Source: Paracoccaceae bacterium (GTDB lineage Bacteria; Pseudomonadota; Alphaproteobacteria; Rhodobacterales; Rhodobacteraceae). From it: 64,000 nt of DNA. The stretch covers positions 1 through 64,000 of the forward strand of contig JAGWVA010000013.1 in the NCBI GenBank assembly GCA_028875855.1. Reading direction: 5' to 3'. This document shows positions 17,221-25,689 of this stretch, in pieces (the stretch's first letter is position 1; every line of letters begins with the position of its first letter). Both the position numbers and the translations under genes were made by a program. The notes below the pieces were generated by a model, which was not told the DNA's origin, did no database searches, and saw nothing but the letters and a program-made list of their open reading frames with translations.

Positions 17221-18357
17221 ATGGATGGGCATGAGTTGAACGTGCCCCGCGCGGCGCCGCTTTTCATCGGGTCGGACATCTACCGGCGGTCGAGCTATGG
17301 CGACTGGCATCCCTTGCGGGTGCCGCGCGTCTCGACCGTCATCGACCTTGCTCGCGCGATGGGATGGCTGGCGACGGGGCAATACCGCAGCAGCCCGCGC
17401 GCCAAGCCGGCCGCTCTGGCGCTTTGGCACACGCCCGATTATGTCGCGGCGCTGCAACGGGCCGAGGCAGAGGGCGCGGTCAGCCCCGAGGTGCGCGACC
17501 GGCACGGGCTGGGCACGACCGCGAACCCGATCTTCCCCGAGATGTTCCGCCGTCCTGCGACCTCGGCCGGGGCGGCGATGCTGGCGGCCGACCTCGTGCG
17601 CGACGGCGGTGTCGTCTATACCCCCGCCGGCGGCACCCATCACGGGCTGCGCGACCGGGCGAACGGGTTTTGCTACCTCAACGATCCGGTGCTGTGCATC
17701 CTGACGCTGCGGCGGTTGGGGATCGGCCGCGTCGCCTATGTCGATATCGACGCCCATCACTGCGACGGGGTGGAGGCGGCGTTCGCGGGCGATCCGTCGG
17801 TCCTGATGGTCTCGGTCCACGAAGAGCGGCGCTGGCCCTTCACGGGCGCGCTCGAGGATGACGGCGGCGGCAATTGCTTCAACCTGCCCGTTCCGCGCGG
17901 CTTCAACGACACCGAGATGCGCGCGGCGCTTCACGAGCTGATCCTGCCGCGTGTCGTGGCGCACCGGCCCGAGGCCATCGTGCTGCAATGCGGGGCCGAT
18001 GCGCTGGACGAAGACCCGCTGTCGCGGCTGGCGCTGTCGAACAATGCCCACCGCGAGGTCGTGACCGCGCTGCGTCCGCTCAGCCCCCGGATGATCGTCA
18101 CCGGCGGGGGCGGCTACAACGCCTGGTCGGTCGGGCGCTGCTGGGCCGGGGTCTGGGCGGCGCTGGCGGGCCACGAGATCCCCGACCGCCTGCCCGCCCC
18201 GGCCGAGGCCGTGCTGCGCGCCCTGTCGGGTCGGGGCTACGAGCGGGGCCGCGCGCCGGTGGCCGAGGCGCTGTTCACCACGCTCGCCGATCCCCCACGC
18301 GAGGGGCCCCTGCGCGCAGAGGTCCGCGACCGCCTGCGCAGGCTTGCCGCGCGATGA
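17221..18357 (+). CDS. Histone deacetylase-like amidohydrolase (AcuC/HdaH superfamily)
   Basis: 378 residues, zinc-dependent deacetylase fold. Seen: GGTHHGLRDRANGFCYLND near residues 137-155 (catalytic His140-His141), YVDIDAHHCDGVE near 173-185 (zinc ligands Asp177 and His179), LQCGADALDEDPL (third zinc ligand Asp) and GGGGYN (transition-state Tyr). In bacteria these enzymes act on acetylated proteins, polyamines or small amides; the substrate here is unknown. AGGAGG lies 10 bases before the chosen ATG. It overlaps thpR by ATGA, so the two are translationally coupled. Confidence 0.9.
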   Translation: MDGHELNVPRAAPLFIGSDIYRRSSYGDWHPLRVPRVSTVIDLARAMGWLATGQYRSSPRAKPAALALWHTPDYVAALQRAEAEGAVSPEVRDRHGLGTTANPIFPEMFRRPATSAGAAMLAADLVRDGGVVYTPAGGTHHGLRDRANGFCYLNDPVLCILTLRRLGIGRVAYVDIDAHHCDGVEAAFAGDPSVLMVSVHEERRWPFTGALEDDGGGNCFNLPVPRGFNDTEMRAALHELILPRVVAHRPEAIVLQCGADALDEDPLSRLALSNNAHREVVTALRPLSPRMIVTGGGGYNAWSVGRCWAGVWAALAGHEIPDRLPAPAEAVLRALSGRGYERGRAPVAEALFTTLADPPREGPLRAEVRDRLRRLAAR

Positions 18358-18905
18358 TCCGCGCCTTTGTCGCCATCGGCCTGCCCGAGGCCGTGCGGGC
18401 CGAGCTTGCGCGCCTTCAGGCGGTCCTGCCGCTGCCGCGCCGAAGCCTGCCGGACGGATTTCACCTCACGCTTGCCTTTCTGGGCGATCGGCCCGAGCCG
18501 GAGCTGGACGAGGCGCATCTTGCGCTTTCCGCGATCCGCTGCCCGGCCTTCGAGATGGAACTGCGCGGGGCGGCCCTGTTCGGCGGCGACCGTCCGCGCG
18601 TGGCCTATGCCGCGGTGGCGCCCGCGCCGGGGCTGATGGCGCTTCACGACCGCGTCGAGACCGCCCTGCGGCGGGCGGGCATCGCGATCGAAGCGCGCCG
18701 TTTCACGCCGCATGTGACGCTGGGCCGGCTTGGCGGGCGGCGGGACGAGGCCGCGCGGATCGAGGCGGCGGTGGCCGCGGCCGCGGGATTTCGCGCGGGC
18801 CCATGGCGGGTGGACCGCTTCGGGCTGTGGCGCTCCGATCCGGGGCCGGAGGGGCGGGTCTATGCCGAGATGGTGGATTATCCCCTGATGCCGGCCTTGC
18901 CCTGA
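18354..18905 (+). CDS. thpR: RNA 2',3'-cyclic phosphodiesterase (2H family)
   Basis: 183 residues. Two catalytic HxTx motifs, HLTL at residues 37-40 and HVTL at 120-123, define the 2H phosphoesterase fold of ThpR/LigT. The enzyme opens 2',3'-cyclic phosphate ends of RNA to 2'-phosphates. The start is IRAFVAIGLP after the first Met, a standard LigT opening. Coupled by a 4-base overlap to the deacetylase-like gene. A T6 run follows the stop, without a strong hairpin. Confidence 0.92.
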   Translation: MIRAFVAIGLPEAVRAELARLQAVLPLPRRSLPDGFHLTLAFLGDRPEPELDEAHLALSAIRCPAFEMELRGAALFGGDRPRVAYAAVAPAPGLMALHDRVETALRRAGIAIEARRFTPHVTLGRLGGRRDEAARIEAAVAAAAGFRAGPWRVDRFGLWRSDPGPEGRVYAEMVDYPLMPALP

Positions 18906-18946
18906 CCTGCCCCTTTTTTGCGGTGCATCCGGGTTCGAAACGTGAC

Positions 18947-18963
18947 ATGCTGCATTGCAGCAT
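18947..18963. promoter_or_regulatory. Palindrome upstream of orphan parA (operator candidate)
   Basis: ATGCTGCA-T-TGCAGCAT is a perfect 8-bp inverted repeat with a one-base centre, 24 bases before the parA-like start codon and upstream of its ribosome site. It contains CTGC-N3-GCAG, an arrangement I recall for the polyhydroxyalkanoate regulator PhaR in Paracoccus; this link is memory-based and unverified. Confidence 0.5.
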
Positions 18964-18986
18964 TCGGGGATCTGAAGGAGACCGGC

Positions 18987-19619
18987 ATGGCGGGCAAGGT
19001 CATCACCATCGCGCAGCAGAAGGGCGGGTCGGGCAAGACCACGCTTGCCGTGACGCTGGGCACGGTCTTCGCGAAACAGGGGCTGAGCGTCGCGCTGCTC
19101 GATACCGATCCCCAGGGCAGCCTTGGCCGCTGGTTCATGACGCGCCGCGACCGGCTGGGGGAGGCGGGGCTGGAGTTCTCGACCGCCTCTGCCTGGGGCG
19201 TGTCCTACGAATGCGACAAGCTCCGGCGCGGGGTGGATGTGGTGCTGGTCGATACGCCGCCCAAGGTGGACGCCGACCTGCGTCCCGCGCTGCGCGAGGC
19301 GGACCTCGTGCTTGTGCCCGTTTCGGCCAGCCCCGTGGACCTCTGGGCGACCGAGGGCGTTCTGGACCTTGCCGCCCGCGAGGGGCACCGCCCGATGATC
19401 GTGCTGAACCGGACGCGGAGCGGGACGCGGATCGGCGACGAAATCGCCGCCGCCGCGGCGCGGCTCGAGGCCGACCTGGCAAGCGCGCGGCTGGCAAACC
19501 GGGTCGCCTATGCCGAAACGCTGGGCCTTGGGATGGGCGTCGTCGAGGCGGGGCGCGGGGCGGCTGCGGACGAGGCCGAGGCGCTGGCCGCAGAAATCCT
19601 GGCGACCCTCGCGGGCTGA
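18987..19619 (+). CDS. Orphan ParA/MinD-family ATPase
   Basis: 210 residues. Deviant Walker A KGGSGKTT (residues 12-19) with signature lysine, ALLDTDPQGSLGRW near 34-47 and VVLVDTPPK near 83-91 (Walker B) place it among ParA ATPases, which position plasmids, chromosomes or protein clusters. No parB gene or parS-like repeat lies nearby, so it is not a standard partition operon. GAAGGAG precedes the ATG. A 17-bp palindrome lies just upstream. The gene abuts, tail to tail, the small membrane protein on the other strand. Confidence 0.88.
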   Translation: MAGKVITIAQQKGGSGKTTLAVTLGTVFAKQGLSVALLDTDPQGSLGRWFMTRRDRLGEAGLEFSTASAWGVSYECDKLRRGVDVVLVDTPPKVDADLRPALREADLVLVPVSASPVDLWATEGVLDLAAREGHRPMIVLNRTRSGTRIGDEIAAAAARLEADLASARLANRVAYAETLGLGMGVVEAGRGAAADEAEALAAEILATLAG

Positions 19620-19841
19620 TCAGCCCTCGCTGCCGCCGTTGCCGCCCTGGCCGTCGGGGTCGTCCGGTCCGACGATGAAAAGCTGGTAATAGGCGTAGGC
19701 CGCAGCCGCCGCGAAGCCGAGCGCCCAGGGCATCGTGCCGACCCAGGCCTCGACACAGGCCCATGCGGCGGGAACGCCCACCGTTGCCCAGCGTCGCCAC
19801 ACCGGGCGGAAGAACGGATCGTTCGGATCGAGAAAGCTCAT
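19620..19841 (-). CDS. Small inner-membrane protein, conserved in Rhodobacteraceae
   Basis: 73 residues beginning MSFLDPNDPFFRPVWRRWAT, followed by two hydrophobic segments (about residues 20-36 and 38-54) and a Gly/Asp-rich tail. I recall close relatives as short unnamed proteins in Rhodobacter relatives; no function is known. The start at MSFLDP is favoured over an upstream in-frame ATG because that extension looks non-coding. Its stop directly abuts the parA stop. Confidence 0.8.
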   Translation of the reverse strand: MSFLDPNDPFFRPVWRRWATVGVPAAWACVEAWVGTMPWALGFAAAAAYAYYQLFIVGPDDPDGQGGNGGSEG

Positions 19842-19977
19842 ACGCCTCGTTAGCGCGAAGTGCTGCGGCGGGATAGCCCTTCGCGAAGGTCCGATGCGGG
19901 GCGTCGTGTGGCCGGTGGGCCCAAGCGGTCGGGCACGGGCCGGTGCCATTCGGTTCTGTATCGTTTTTTTGGATTTA

Positions 19978-20054
19978 TGGTAGCGGAGGAGGGACTTGAA
20001 CCCCCGACACGCGGATTATGATTCCGCTGCTCTAACCAACTGAGCTACTCCGCC
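19978..20054 (-). tRNA. tRNA-Met (anticodon CAT)
   Basis: Read on the minus strand: acceptor GGCGGAG pairs with CTCCGCT (one G-U), D-arm AGCTCAGTTGGTTAGAGC, anticodon stem GCGGA/TCCGC around loop ATCATAA (anticodon CAT), T-arm GGGGGTTCAAGTCCC and an encoded CCA. An elongator methionine tRNA is most likely; a lysidine-type isoleucine tRNA also reads CAT but usually has a different acceptor stem. Confidence 0.93.
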
Positions 20055-20239
20055 ACAGGCCGCGTGGGGATAGAATCTGCCGCTGGGCGCGTCAAGGGGA
20101 AATCGGCGATCGACCGGCAGGGGCGCGCGGGCGAGGGCTCACGCAGGCGTCAGGCACGAATTCGCGCGATGTCAGCCGTTTGTCAGGGGCACCGCCTATA
20201 TGCAGGCGACCTACCTCCTCAAGACCGAAGGGTTTCCCG

Positions 20240-20836
20240 ATGTCTACCTCCTCCGACCCGCAACGCCACGCTCTGGTGACACGGATCTTCCATGGCGCGC
20301 TGGCGACGGCGGTGATCTTGCAGCTTGTCTCCAGCACGACGATGGAATTCGCCTATCGCGGCCATCCCGGCAACCTGATGGCGCCCTTGCACGAATACAC
20401 CGGCATGGCGGCGCTGGCGCTGGCTGTCCTCTTCTGGCTGACCGTGTTCCTGCGCCGCCGCGGCACGCCGCTGGGGATGCTCGTTCCCTGGTTCTCGGCC
20501 CGTCGGCTGCGGGGTCTCTGGGACGACATCTGGGTGCATGTCGAGGCCGCGCGCCAGCTGACGCTGCCGGACCACGACGATCACGCGCCGCTTCCCTCGG
20601 CGGTGCACGGCCTCGGGCTGTTGCTCATCACCGGCCTCGCCGCATCGGGAACCTTCTGGTTCGTCCTGCACAGCCTGGGGCTGGGCGGCAATATCTTCGT
20701 GCGCCTTGTGCTGTTCCTGCACGCGGGCATGGGCGTGCTGGCGTGGGGTTACTTCATCGGCCACGTCGGGCTTGCGTTCCTGCACCATGTGACGAAGCAC
20801 CTGCCGCTGAACGTCATGTGGTCGCTCAAAAGCTAA
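20240..20836 (+). CDS. Cytochrome b561-type membrane protein
   Basis: 198 residues, about four transmembrane helices (near 15-33, 45-65, 115-137 and 150-175). Candidate haem-binding histidines are in RIFHGALA, LHEYTGM and LHAGMGVLAWGYFIGHVGLAFLHH (positions ~17, 50, 160-178). It would carry electrons across or within the inner membrane; the partner is unknown. The ATG follows the tRNA-Met region by 185 bases. Its stop overlaps the mprF stop from the opposite strand by four bases. Confidence 0.82.
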   Translation: MSTSSDPQRHALVTRIFHGALATAVILQLVSSTTMEFAYRGHPGNLMAPLHEYTGMAALALAVLFWLTVFLRRRGTPLGMLVPWFSARRLRGLWDDIWVHVEAARQLTLPDHDDHAPLPSAVHGLGLLLITGLAASGTFWFVLHSLGLGGNIFVRLVLFLHAGMGVLAWGYFIGHVGLAFLHHVTKHLPLNVMWSLKS

Positions 20837-23445
20837 CGGGTCTTTCCGCTCCCCCGTGCCGTGCCGGAGATGGCCAGCGTCACGTCGCGCAAGGCGGCGA
20901 TGGGCGCCAGCGATCCCGGCACCGCGAAATACCGCGACCGCCAGTCGGGGCCGAACTTCTGCTTGAAGGCGCGCAGGCCCGCGAAGTTGTAGAAGCTGCG
21001 CCCGTATTTGAACAGGATCGAGCCGAAGCGGTTCCACAGCCGCGCGCCGTATTTCACCTCGAGACCCGCCAGAGGCGCCATGCCGAGGCTGAACTGGGCG
21101 AAACCTTCGTCGCGCAACTGTTCCATCAGGGCGATGAACAGGAATTGCATCACGTTGGCGGGCGCATCCGGGCCAAAGCGCATCAGGTCGATGGTGGCGC
21201 CGGCCTTCGTTTCGGTCTCGAGCAGGTTGGCAAAGGCCACCACCCGGCCCTCGCGCTTGATCAGCGCGATGCGGAAGCCCTGCAGGTAATCGGGCGAGAA
21301 GCGCCCGACGGAGAAGCGCTTTTCCCGTCCGCGCCGGCTGGCGAGCCAGGCATCCGAGATGTCCTTGAGCCGGGCCAGCAATTCGGGCGAATGGGGGGGC
21401 GCGGCCAGTTCGAAGCTGATCCCCTCACGTTCCAGCTTGTTGTAGGCCGCGCGCATCGCCTTGTATTTCTGCCCGGCGAGCGAGAAGGCGGGAAGGTGGA
21501 CCGTCGCCTCTTCGCCGATCTTGTTGACGGTCATGCCCATCTCGACCCAGATCGGCAGATAGGCGTCGCTGACTTCATAGAAGACGGGCCGGCAGCCCGC
21601 CGCGAAGGCCGCGTCGAAGAAGGCCCAGGCGAGGTCGCGCACCGCGGCCTTGGGGCCCACGGGGTCGGAATAGGCGATCCAGGATTTGCCCTGCACCGCA
21701 TACATGATGAAGGCGTCGCCGGTTTCCGAGAAGAAGAAGGTCTTGTCCCCGGTCAGGGCGAGGTTCGCCAGCGGCTGATCCTGCCTCGCCACGATGTCGC
21801 GCACGCGCGCCATGGCCTCGGCGTCGGCGGTCACGCTTTTGCCGCGCGCGGGCTGCATGGCGATGTAGATCAGCGCGAAGGTCATCAGCGCCGAGGCGAC
21901 CAGACCGGCCCGCAGGGCACGGGCCGCATTGGCTTCGGCCGAGAAGCGCAAGAGCAACCCCGAATGCAGCGCGTGGCCGTCCATCAGCACCCAGAAGACC
22001 ATGGCCGACAGGGTGATCGAGGCGATCAGGGCGAACCATCCCGGAGAGAGCAGGTTCTGCGTCAGCCGCGCCGCGCGGTAGAACTCTCCCTTGATCGGCC
22101 AGAGCAGCACTGCCCCCCCGATCAGCACGCCCGCCGCCACGAAGTTCAGCCCGTTCAGGAGCGAGGCGGCCGCGCCCGCGATCAGGGCGGCTTCGGTCAG
22201 CCAGAAGGCAGCCGAGATTCGCCGCATCAGCCCCTGTGCCAGCAGGATCATGATGACGCCAAGAACGGCCGACAGGACCGCCCCGCCTTCCAGAAGGATC
22301 GCAGTGACGACATTCGGCGTCACTTCATGCGGACGCACCGAAGGCATGAGGGCGACGAGCAGCAGGTAGATCCCCAGCCCCAGCACGGTCGCCCCGGCCG
22401 CGCCCGGCGCGACCGTCGTCAGCACCCGGCTGATCGGGGCCATCGTGTCCGAGACATCCCCCAGCATCCGCGCAAGCGGACCCCGAGCCAGGCGCGCCTC
22501 GTTCGCCGAGATCAGGATCATGGCGAGGATGAAGGGCACGAGGTAGTAGATCATCCGGAACAGCAGCAGCGCGACCGCCGCCTGTTCCACGCTGACGCTG
22601 GCCGGGAGCGCGGTGATCACCACGCTTTCGAACACGCCGATGCCGCCCGGCACATGGCTCAGCACGCCGGTCATCGTGGCCGTCGCGAAGATCACGAGGA
22701 AGGTCACGAAGTCCGGCGCGCCCTGCGGCAGCAGCACGTAAAGCGCAAGCGCGGCAAAGCAGGTGTCGGTGGCCGTGAAAGCAAGCTGGCCCAGCAGAAT
22801 GCCCGGCGAGGGCGCGCGCAGTTCGAGCCGCCACAGCCGCAGCGTGCGCCCCGCCAGCGACGCGGCCCCCAGCACCGCGACCGTCAGCACCAGCGCCACC
22901 AGCGCGATCAGCCGCATCCGTTCGGGCGAGATGCCGAATATCCCGGTCAGCGCGCCGGGATGGAAGACGAGCGAGGCCAGACCGATCACGCTGATCCCCA
23001 CGCCGAAGGCCAGCGACACGAAGGTCGAGATCGCCGCCACCTCCAGCGCGTTGATGCCGTAGGCCGAGTAGATGCGATAGCGCACCGCGCCGCCCGACAG
23101 TACCGAGATGCCGATCGTGTTGCCCAGCGAATAGCCAAGGAAGGCGCCCACCGCGACGACAGGGAAGGGCAGCTTCTTGCCGATGTGCCGCAGCGCCGAC
23201 CAGTCGTAGCCGATCAGTGCGGTGTAGCCCGCCGCGGTTGCCGCCAGCGCGCCCAGCAGCGCCGTCACCGGCATCTGCTTGGCATCGGCGATCACCTTGT
23301 GCAGGTGGATCGGGGCCAGCAGGTGAAAGAGTGCACCCAGTCCCGCGGCAAAGAGCGCGATCCCGATCAGGAACGGGGCGGCCTGCTGCAATCTGGCCAG
23401 CAGCGGATGGCGCTCTTCGTCGGGGTCGTCCTGGGTCTGCGTCAT
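20833..23445 (-). CDS. mprF: Bifunctional phosphatidylglycerol lysyltransferase/flippase
   Basis: 870 residues, the normal MprF length. An N-terminal two-thirds with roughly 12-14 hydrophobic segments (from PFLIGIALFAAGLGALFHLL) forms the flippase; a soluble C-terminal DUF2156 transferase domain starts around residue 540 and holds DAFIMYAVQGKSWIAYSDPVG and FSLGMAPLAGL. Transfers lysine (or another amino acid) from aminoacyl-tRNA to phosphatidylglycerol, reducing surface charge and giving resistance to cationic peptides. The start is MTQTQDD; 28 upstream codons of open frame are discounted. Amino-acid specificity is not readable. Confidence 0.92.
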   Translation of the reverse strand: MTQTQDDPDEERHPLLARLQQAAPFLIGIALFAAGLGALFHLLAPIHLHKVIADAKQMPVTALLGALAATAAGYTALIGYDWSALRHIGKKLPFPVVAVGAFLGYSLGNTIGISVLSGGAVRYRIYSAYGINALEVAAISTFVSLAFGVGISVIGLASLVFHPGALTGIFGISPERMRLIALVALVLTVAVLGAASLAGRTLRLWRLELRAPSPGILLGQLAFTATDTCFAALALYVLLPQGAPDFVTFLVIFATATMTGVLSHVPGGIGVFESVVITALPASVSVEQAAVALLLFRMIYYLVPFILAMILISANEARLARGPLARMLGDVSDTMAPISRVLTTVAPGAAGATVLGLGIYLLLVALMPSVRPHEVTPNVVTAILLEGGAVLSAVLGVIMILLAQGLMRRISAAFWLTEAALIAGAAASLLNGLNFVAAGVLIGGAVLLWPIKGEFYRAARLTQNLLSPGWFALIASITLSAMVFWVLMDGHALHSGLLLRFSAEANAARALRAGLVASALMTFALIYIAMQPARGKSVTADAEAMARVRDIVARQDQPLANLALTGDKTFFFSETGDAFIMYAVQGKSWIAYSDPVGPKAAVRDLAWAFFDAAFAAGCRPVFYEVSDAYLPIWVEMGMTVNKIGEEATVHLPAFSLAGQKYKAMRAAYNKLEREGISFELAAPPHSPELLARLKDISDAWLASRRGREKRFSVGRFSPDYLQGFRIALIKREGRVVAFANLLETETKAGATIDLMRFGPDAPANVMQFLFIALMEQLRDEGFAQFSLGMAPLAGLEVKYGARLWNRFGSILFKYGRSFYNFAGLRAFKQKFGPDWRSRYFAVPGSLAPIAALRDVTLAISGTARGSGKTR

Positions 23446-23614
23446 GAAGTGAAACGGGCCTTGATCACCAAAGCGCCGATCCGCCCGCCCCTGAAAGGTG
23501 CGGACGCGGCGCTCACATTCGCGGGACACATGCCCTGCCGGGGGTCAAAAAACAAGGGGAACGCATGCTGCGGCAGCGGGTGCTTGCCGCCGCGAGGGGG
23601 TATGGGCCGCGACC

Positions 23615-23643
23615 GGGCGGGCGCGGGTTGGGCGGGCGCGGGT
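23615..23643. repeat. 14-bp direct repeat
   Basis: GGGCGGGCGCGGGT occurs at 23615-23628 and again at 23630-23643, a tandem pair with 15-base period ending at the stop codon of the GntR gene. Probably a slippage product; no function is apparent. Confidence 0.6.
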
Positions 23644-24293
23644 CAGGTCACGAGATGGCGCAGGCCCTGCGTTACATCCGTGCGCACCGCAAGCCGCAGG
23701 CCCGGCTCGTCGCCGGCGCGCAAGGCGGCCAGAATCATCCGGTGATGCTGTGGCGGCTCGTTGCGGCGCAGTCGGCCATAGAGCGCGCGCATCGTGGGGC
23801 CCAGTTGCAGCCAGACGGTCTCGGCGATGGCCAGCATCGCGGGGGCCTGTGCCCGCAGATAAAGCGTGCGGTGAAACTCGAGGTTCGTGCGGATGTAGGC
23901 CACCGCATCCTGCTTGGCCACGGCCTCGGCATTCGCCGCGTTGATGGTCTGAAGCCGTTCGATCAGCGCGAAATGCGCGCGCGGCAGCGCCCGGCTGGCC
24001 AGTTCCGGCTCCAGCAGCGCGCGGATGGCGGCCATCTCCTCGATCCGCTCGTTCGACAGCTCGGGCGTCGAGACCCGGCCGGATGACGACATCGTCAGCG
24101 CGCCCTCGGCCACCAGACGCCGCACGGCCTCGCGCGCGGGGGTCATCGACACGCCGTAGGTCTTGCCGATGCCGCGAAGCGTCAGCGGCTGGCCCGGCGC
24201 GAACTCGCCATGCATCACCTGCGTGCGCAGGCTGCGATAGAGCCGGTCGTGAACGGCGGTGACGGAGTCCGAAGGGCGGTTCTGCAACAGCAT
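23643..24293 (-). CDS. GntR-family (FadR/FCD subgroup) transcriptional regulator
   Basis: 216 residues. N-terminal winged helix with LRGIGKTYGVSMTPAREAVRRLVAEGAL near residues 39-66 (the GntR signature around the recognition helix) and a C-terminal FCD domain from ~80, with IRALLEPELASRAL and a metal/ligand pocket suggested by EFHRTLYLRA and HHRMILAAL. Typically represses or activates a catabolic operon in response to a carboxylate. No obvious target operon is adjacent. A perfect palindrome lies just before its start codon, suggesting autoregulation. Confidence 0.88.
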   Translation of the reverse strand: MLLQNRPSDSVTAVHDRLYRSLRTQVMHGEFAPGQPLTLRGIGKTYGVSMTPAREAVRRLVAEGALTMSSSGRVSTPELSNERIEEMAAIRALLEPELASRALPRAHFALIERLQTINAANAEAVAKQDAVAYIRTNLEFHRTLYLRAQAPAMLAIAETVWLQLGPTMRALYGRLRRNEPPQHHRMILAALRAGDEPGLRLAVRTDVTQGLRHLVT

Positions 24294-24299
24294 GCGCGC

Positions 24300-24311
24300 A
24301 TGTGATCACAT
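24300..24311. promoter_or_regulatory. 12-bp palindrome before the GntR gene (autoregulatory operator candidate)
   Basis: ATGTGATCACAT is a perfect palindrome seven bases upstream of the GntR start codon. It has the GT...AC core typical of GntR-family operators. A second palindrome, CATGCGCGCATG (24291-24302), partly overlaps it and includes the start codon. Confidence 0.5.
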
Positions 24312-24323
24312 CCGTCCCGGGCG

Positions 24324-25010
24324 TCAATCCCCGAAGCGGATGGCCTGAAGGCCCGAGCCGTTGCGCTTGAGCCAGCGCCGCGGCACCTCGTAGCCCGGCA
24401 TCAGCCGGCCGACCACGGCCCAGAAGGCGGGCGAGTGGTTCATCTGCGCCAGATGCGCGACCTCGTGGGCGGCGACGTAGTCCAGCACCTCGGGCGGCGC
24501 CATGGCGAGGCGCCAGGAGAACATCAGCGCCCCGTCCGGCGCGCAGGACCCCCACCGCGACCGCGTGTCGCGCAGCGTGATGCGGGCATAGGGCAGGCCG
24601 AGCGCCCTTGAATGGATGTCGCAGGCCTCTGTCAGCCGTTCCCGGGCCAGCACCTTGAGGAAGCCCGACACGCGGGCCGCCGCGCGCTCGGGATCGCCCG
24701 GCACCAGCAGCAGGCCGCCCTCGATCCGGGGCGCGCGGCCCGTGCCGGGGCGAATCGACAGCTCGCGGCCCGCGACCGGAACGCTTCCGCCGATCTCGAC
24801 CCGCCGCAGAAGGGGCAGACCCGCCAGGGTCGCGCGGATCCAGTCCTCTTTCTCACGCGCGAAGGCCATGGCCTCGGATTCGCGGGCCCAGGTCGGCAGC
24901 GACAGCGTCACCTGACCGTCAACCCGCGACACCCGCAGGGAAAACCGCCGCGCCCGCGCTGAACGGCGCAGCGCCACGTGAACCGGAGGGTCCCCCGGAA
25001 GGAAGGTCAT
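24324..25010 (-). CDS. YgjP-type (DUF45/M48-like) metallopeptidase
   Basis: 228 residues. The zinc motif HEVAH lies in YVAAHEVAHLAQMNHSP near residues 178-194, preceded by TRSRWGSCAPDGALMFSWRL (the RWGSC signature of YgjP proteins) near 148-167. An intracellular metalloprotease of unsettled substrate. The start MTFLPGDPP was chosen at a family-like position; a further 70 upstream in-frame codons run antisense into the TIGR02300 gene and lack conserved sequence. It sits 30 bases upstream of the GntR gene on the same strand. Confidence 0.88.
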   Translation of the reverse strand: MTFLPGDPPVHVALRRSARARRFSLRVSRVDGQVTLSLPTWARESEAMAFAREKEDWIRATLAGLPLLRRVEIGGSVPVAGRELSIRPGTGRAPRIEGGLLLVPGDPERAAARVSGFLKVLARERLTEACDIHSRALGLPYARITLRDTRSRWGSCAPDGALMFSWRLAMAPPEVLDYVAAHEVAHLAQMNHSPAFWAVVGRLMPGYEVPRRWLKRNGSGLQAIRFGD

Positions 25011-25144
25011 GCGTCGCTCCTGCCTCGTGTCGCGCCGAACGAAGGATAGCCGTTGCCGTGTCGGGCCGAAAGCCTTTGACAGGCTGCCCCCTTTGTGGCA
25101 AAGGCGCTCGACTCTGAACAGTTCAGCATTCGAGGGGATCCACC

Positions 25145-25471
25145 ATGCCCAATCCGGAATGGGGCGTGAAGCGCGTCTGCCCGACGACGGGAAAGCGCTT
25201 TTACGACCTGAACAGGACACCGATCATCAGCCCCTACACGGGGGAAGAGGTGGACGTGGAAAGCACGCGCCGCAAGGTGATCTCGGCCGCCCCGCGCGGC
25301 GCGGCGCAGAAGCACGACGAAACGCTGGTCGATGATCTGGATGCGGATGACGACCTGCTGGCGGACGATGCCACCGACGATACCGCGATCGACGACGATC
25401 TGCTGGAAGACGAGGATGACGACAACGTCTCGCTCGACGACCTCGCGGACGTGCCCGGCGACGAGGAATGA
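25145..25471 (+). CDS. TIGR02300 family (FYDLN acid domain) protein
   Basis: 108 residues. The first ~45 residues are strongly conserved in alphaproteobacteria: KRVCPTTGKRFYDLNRTPIISPYTGE contains the FYDLN motif and a single cysteine pattern. The rest is a long Asp/Glu-rich tail (DDLDADDDLLADD onward). Function unknown; the acidic tail suggests binding to basic partners. It is monocistronic, with a strong GC hairpin directly after the stop. Confidence 0.93.
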   Translation: MPNPEWGVKRVCPTTGKRFYDLNRTPIISPYTGEEVDVESTRRKVISAAPRGAAQKHDETLVDDLDADDDLLADDATDDTAIDDDLLEDEDDDNVSLDDLADVPGDEE

Positions 25472-25481
25472 CGAAAGCCGC

Positions 25482-25511
25482 GGGGGGCGCATTTTTTCCC
25501 TTGCGCCCCCC
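25482..25511 (+). terminator. Hairpin after the TIGR02300 gene
   Basis: GGGGGGCGCA (25482-25491) pairs with TGCGCCCCCC (25502-25511) around a T-rich 10-base loop, 11 bases after the stop codon. No T run follows, so termination efficiency is unclear. Confidence 0.55.
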
Positions 25512-25561
25512 CGCGCGCTCACATAGATAGCCCGAGCGCTTCGCAAGGAGCGCGACCCGGT

Positions 25562-25637
<76 letters not shown>

Positions 25638-25662
25638 ATTAAAACAACGGCTTGAAAAGCAG

Positions 25663-25689
25663 AAAACCCCGCCTGACCGGCGGGGTTTT
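25663..25689 (+). terminator. Rho-independent terminator after tRNA-Ala
   Basis: AAAACCCCGCC (25663-25673) pairs with GGCGGGGTTTT (25679-25689) around TGACC, followed by GCTTTT. Located 25 bases after the tRNA. Confidence 0.88.

Noticed and set aside
18987-19619. Plasmid partition locus
   Set aside because: Only ParA is present; no ParB, parS repeats or replication gene nearby, and neighbours are chromosomal housekeeping genes.
20200-23745. 1181-codon open frame antisense to mprF (plus strand)
   Set aside because: Translation is His/Arg/Gln/Gly-rich with no domain pattern; it is the GC-rich antisense shadow of mprF, which has clear membrane and transferase signatures.
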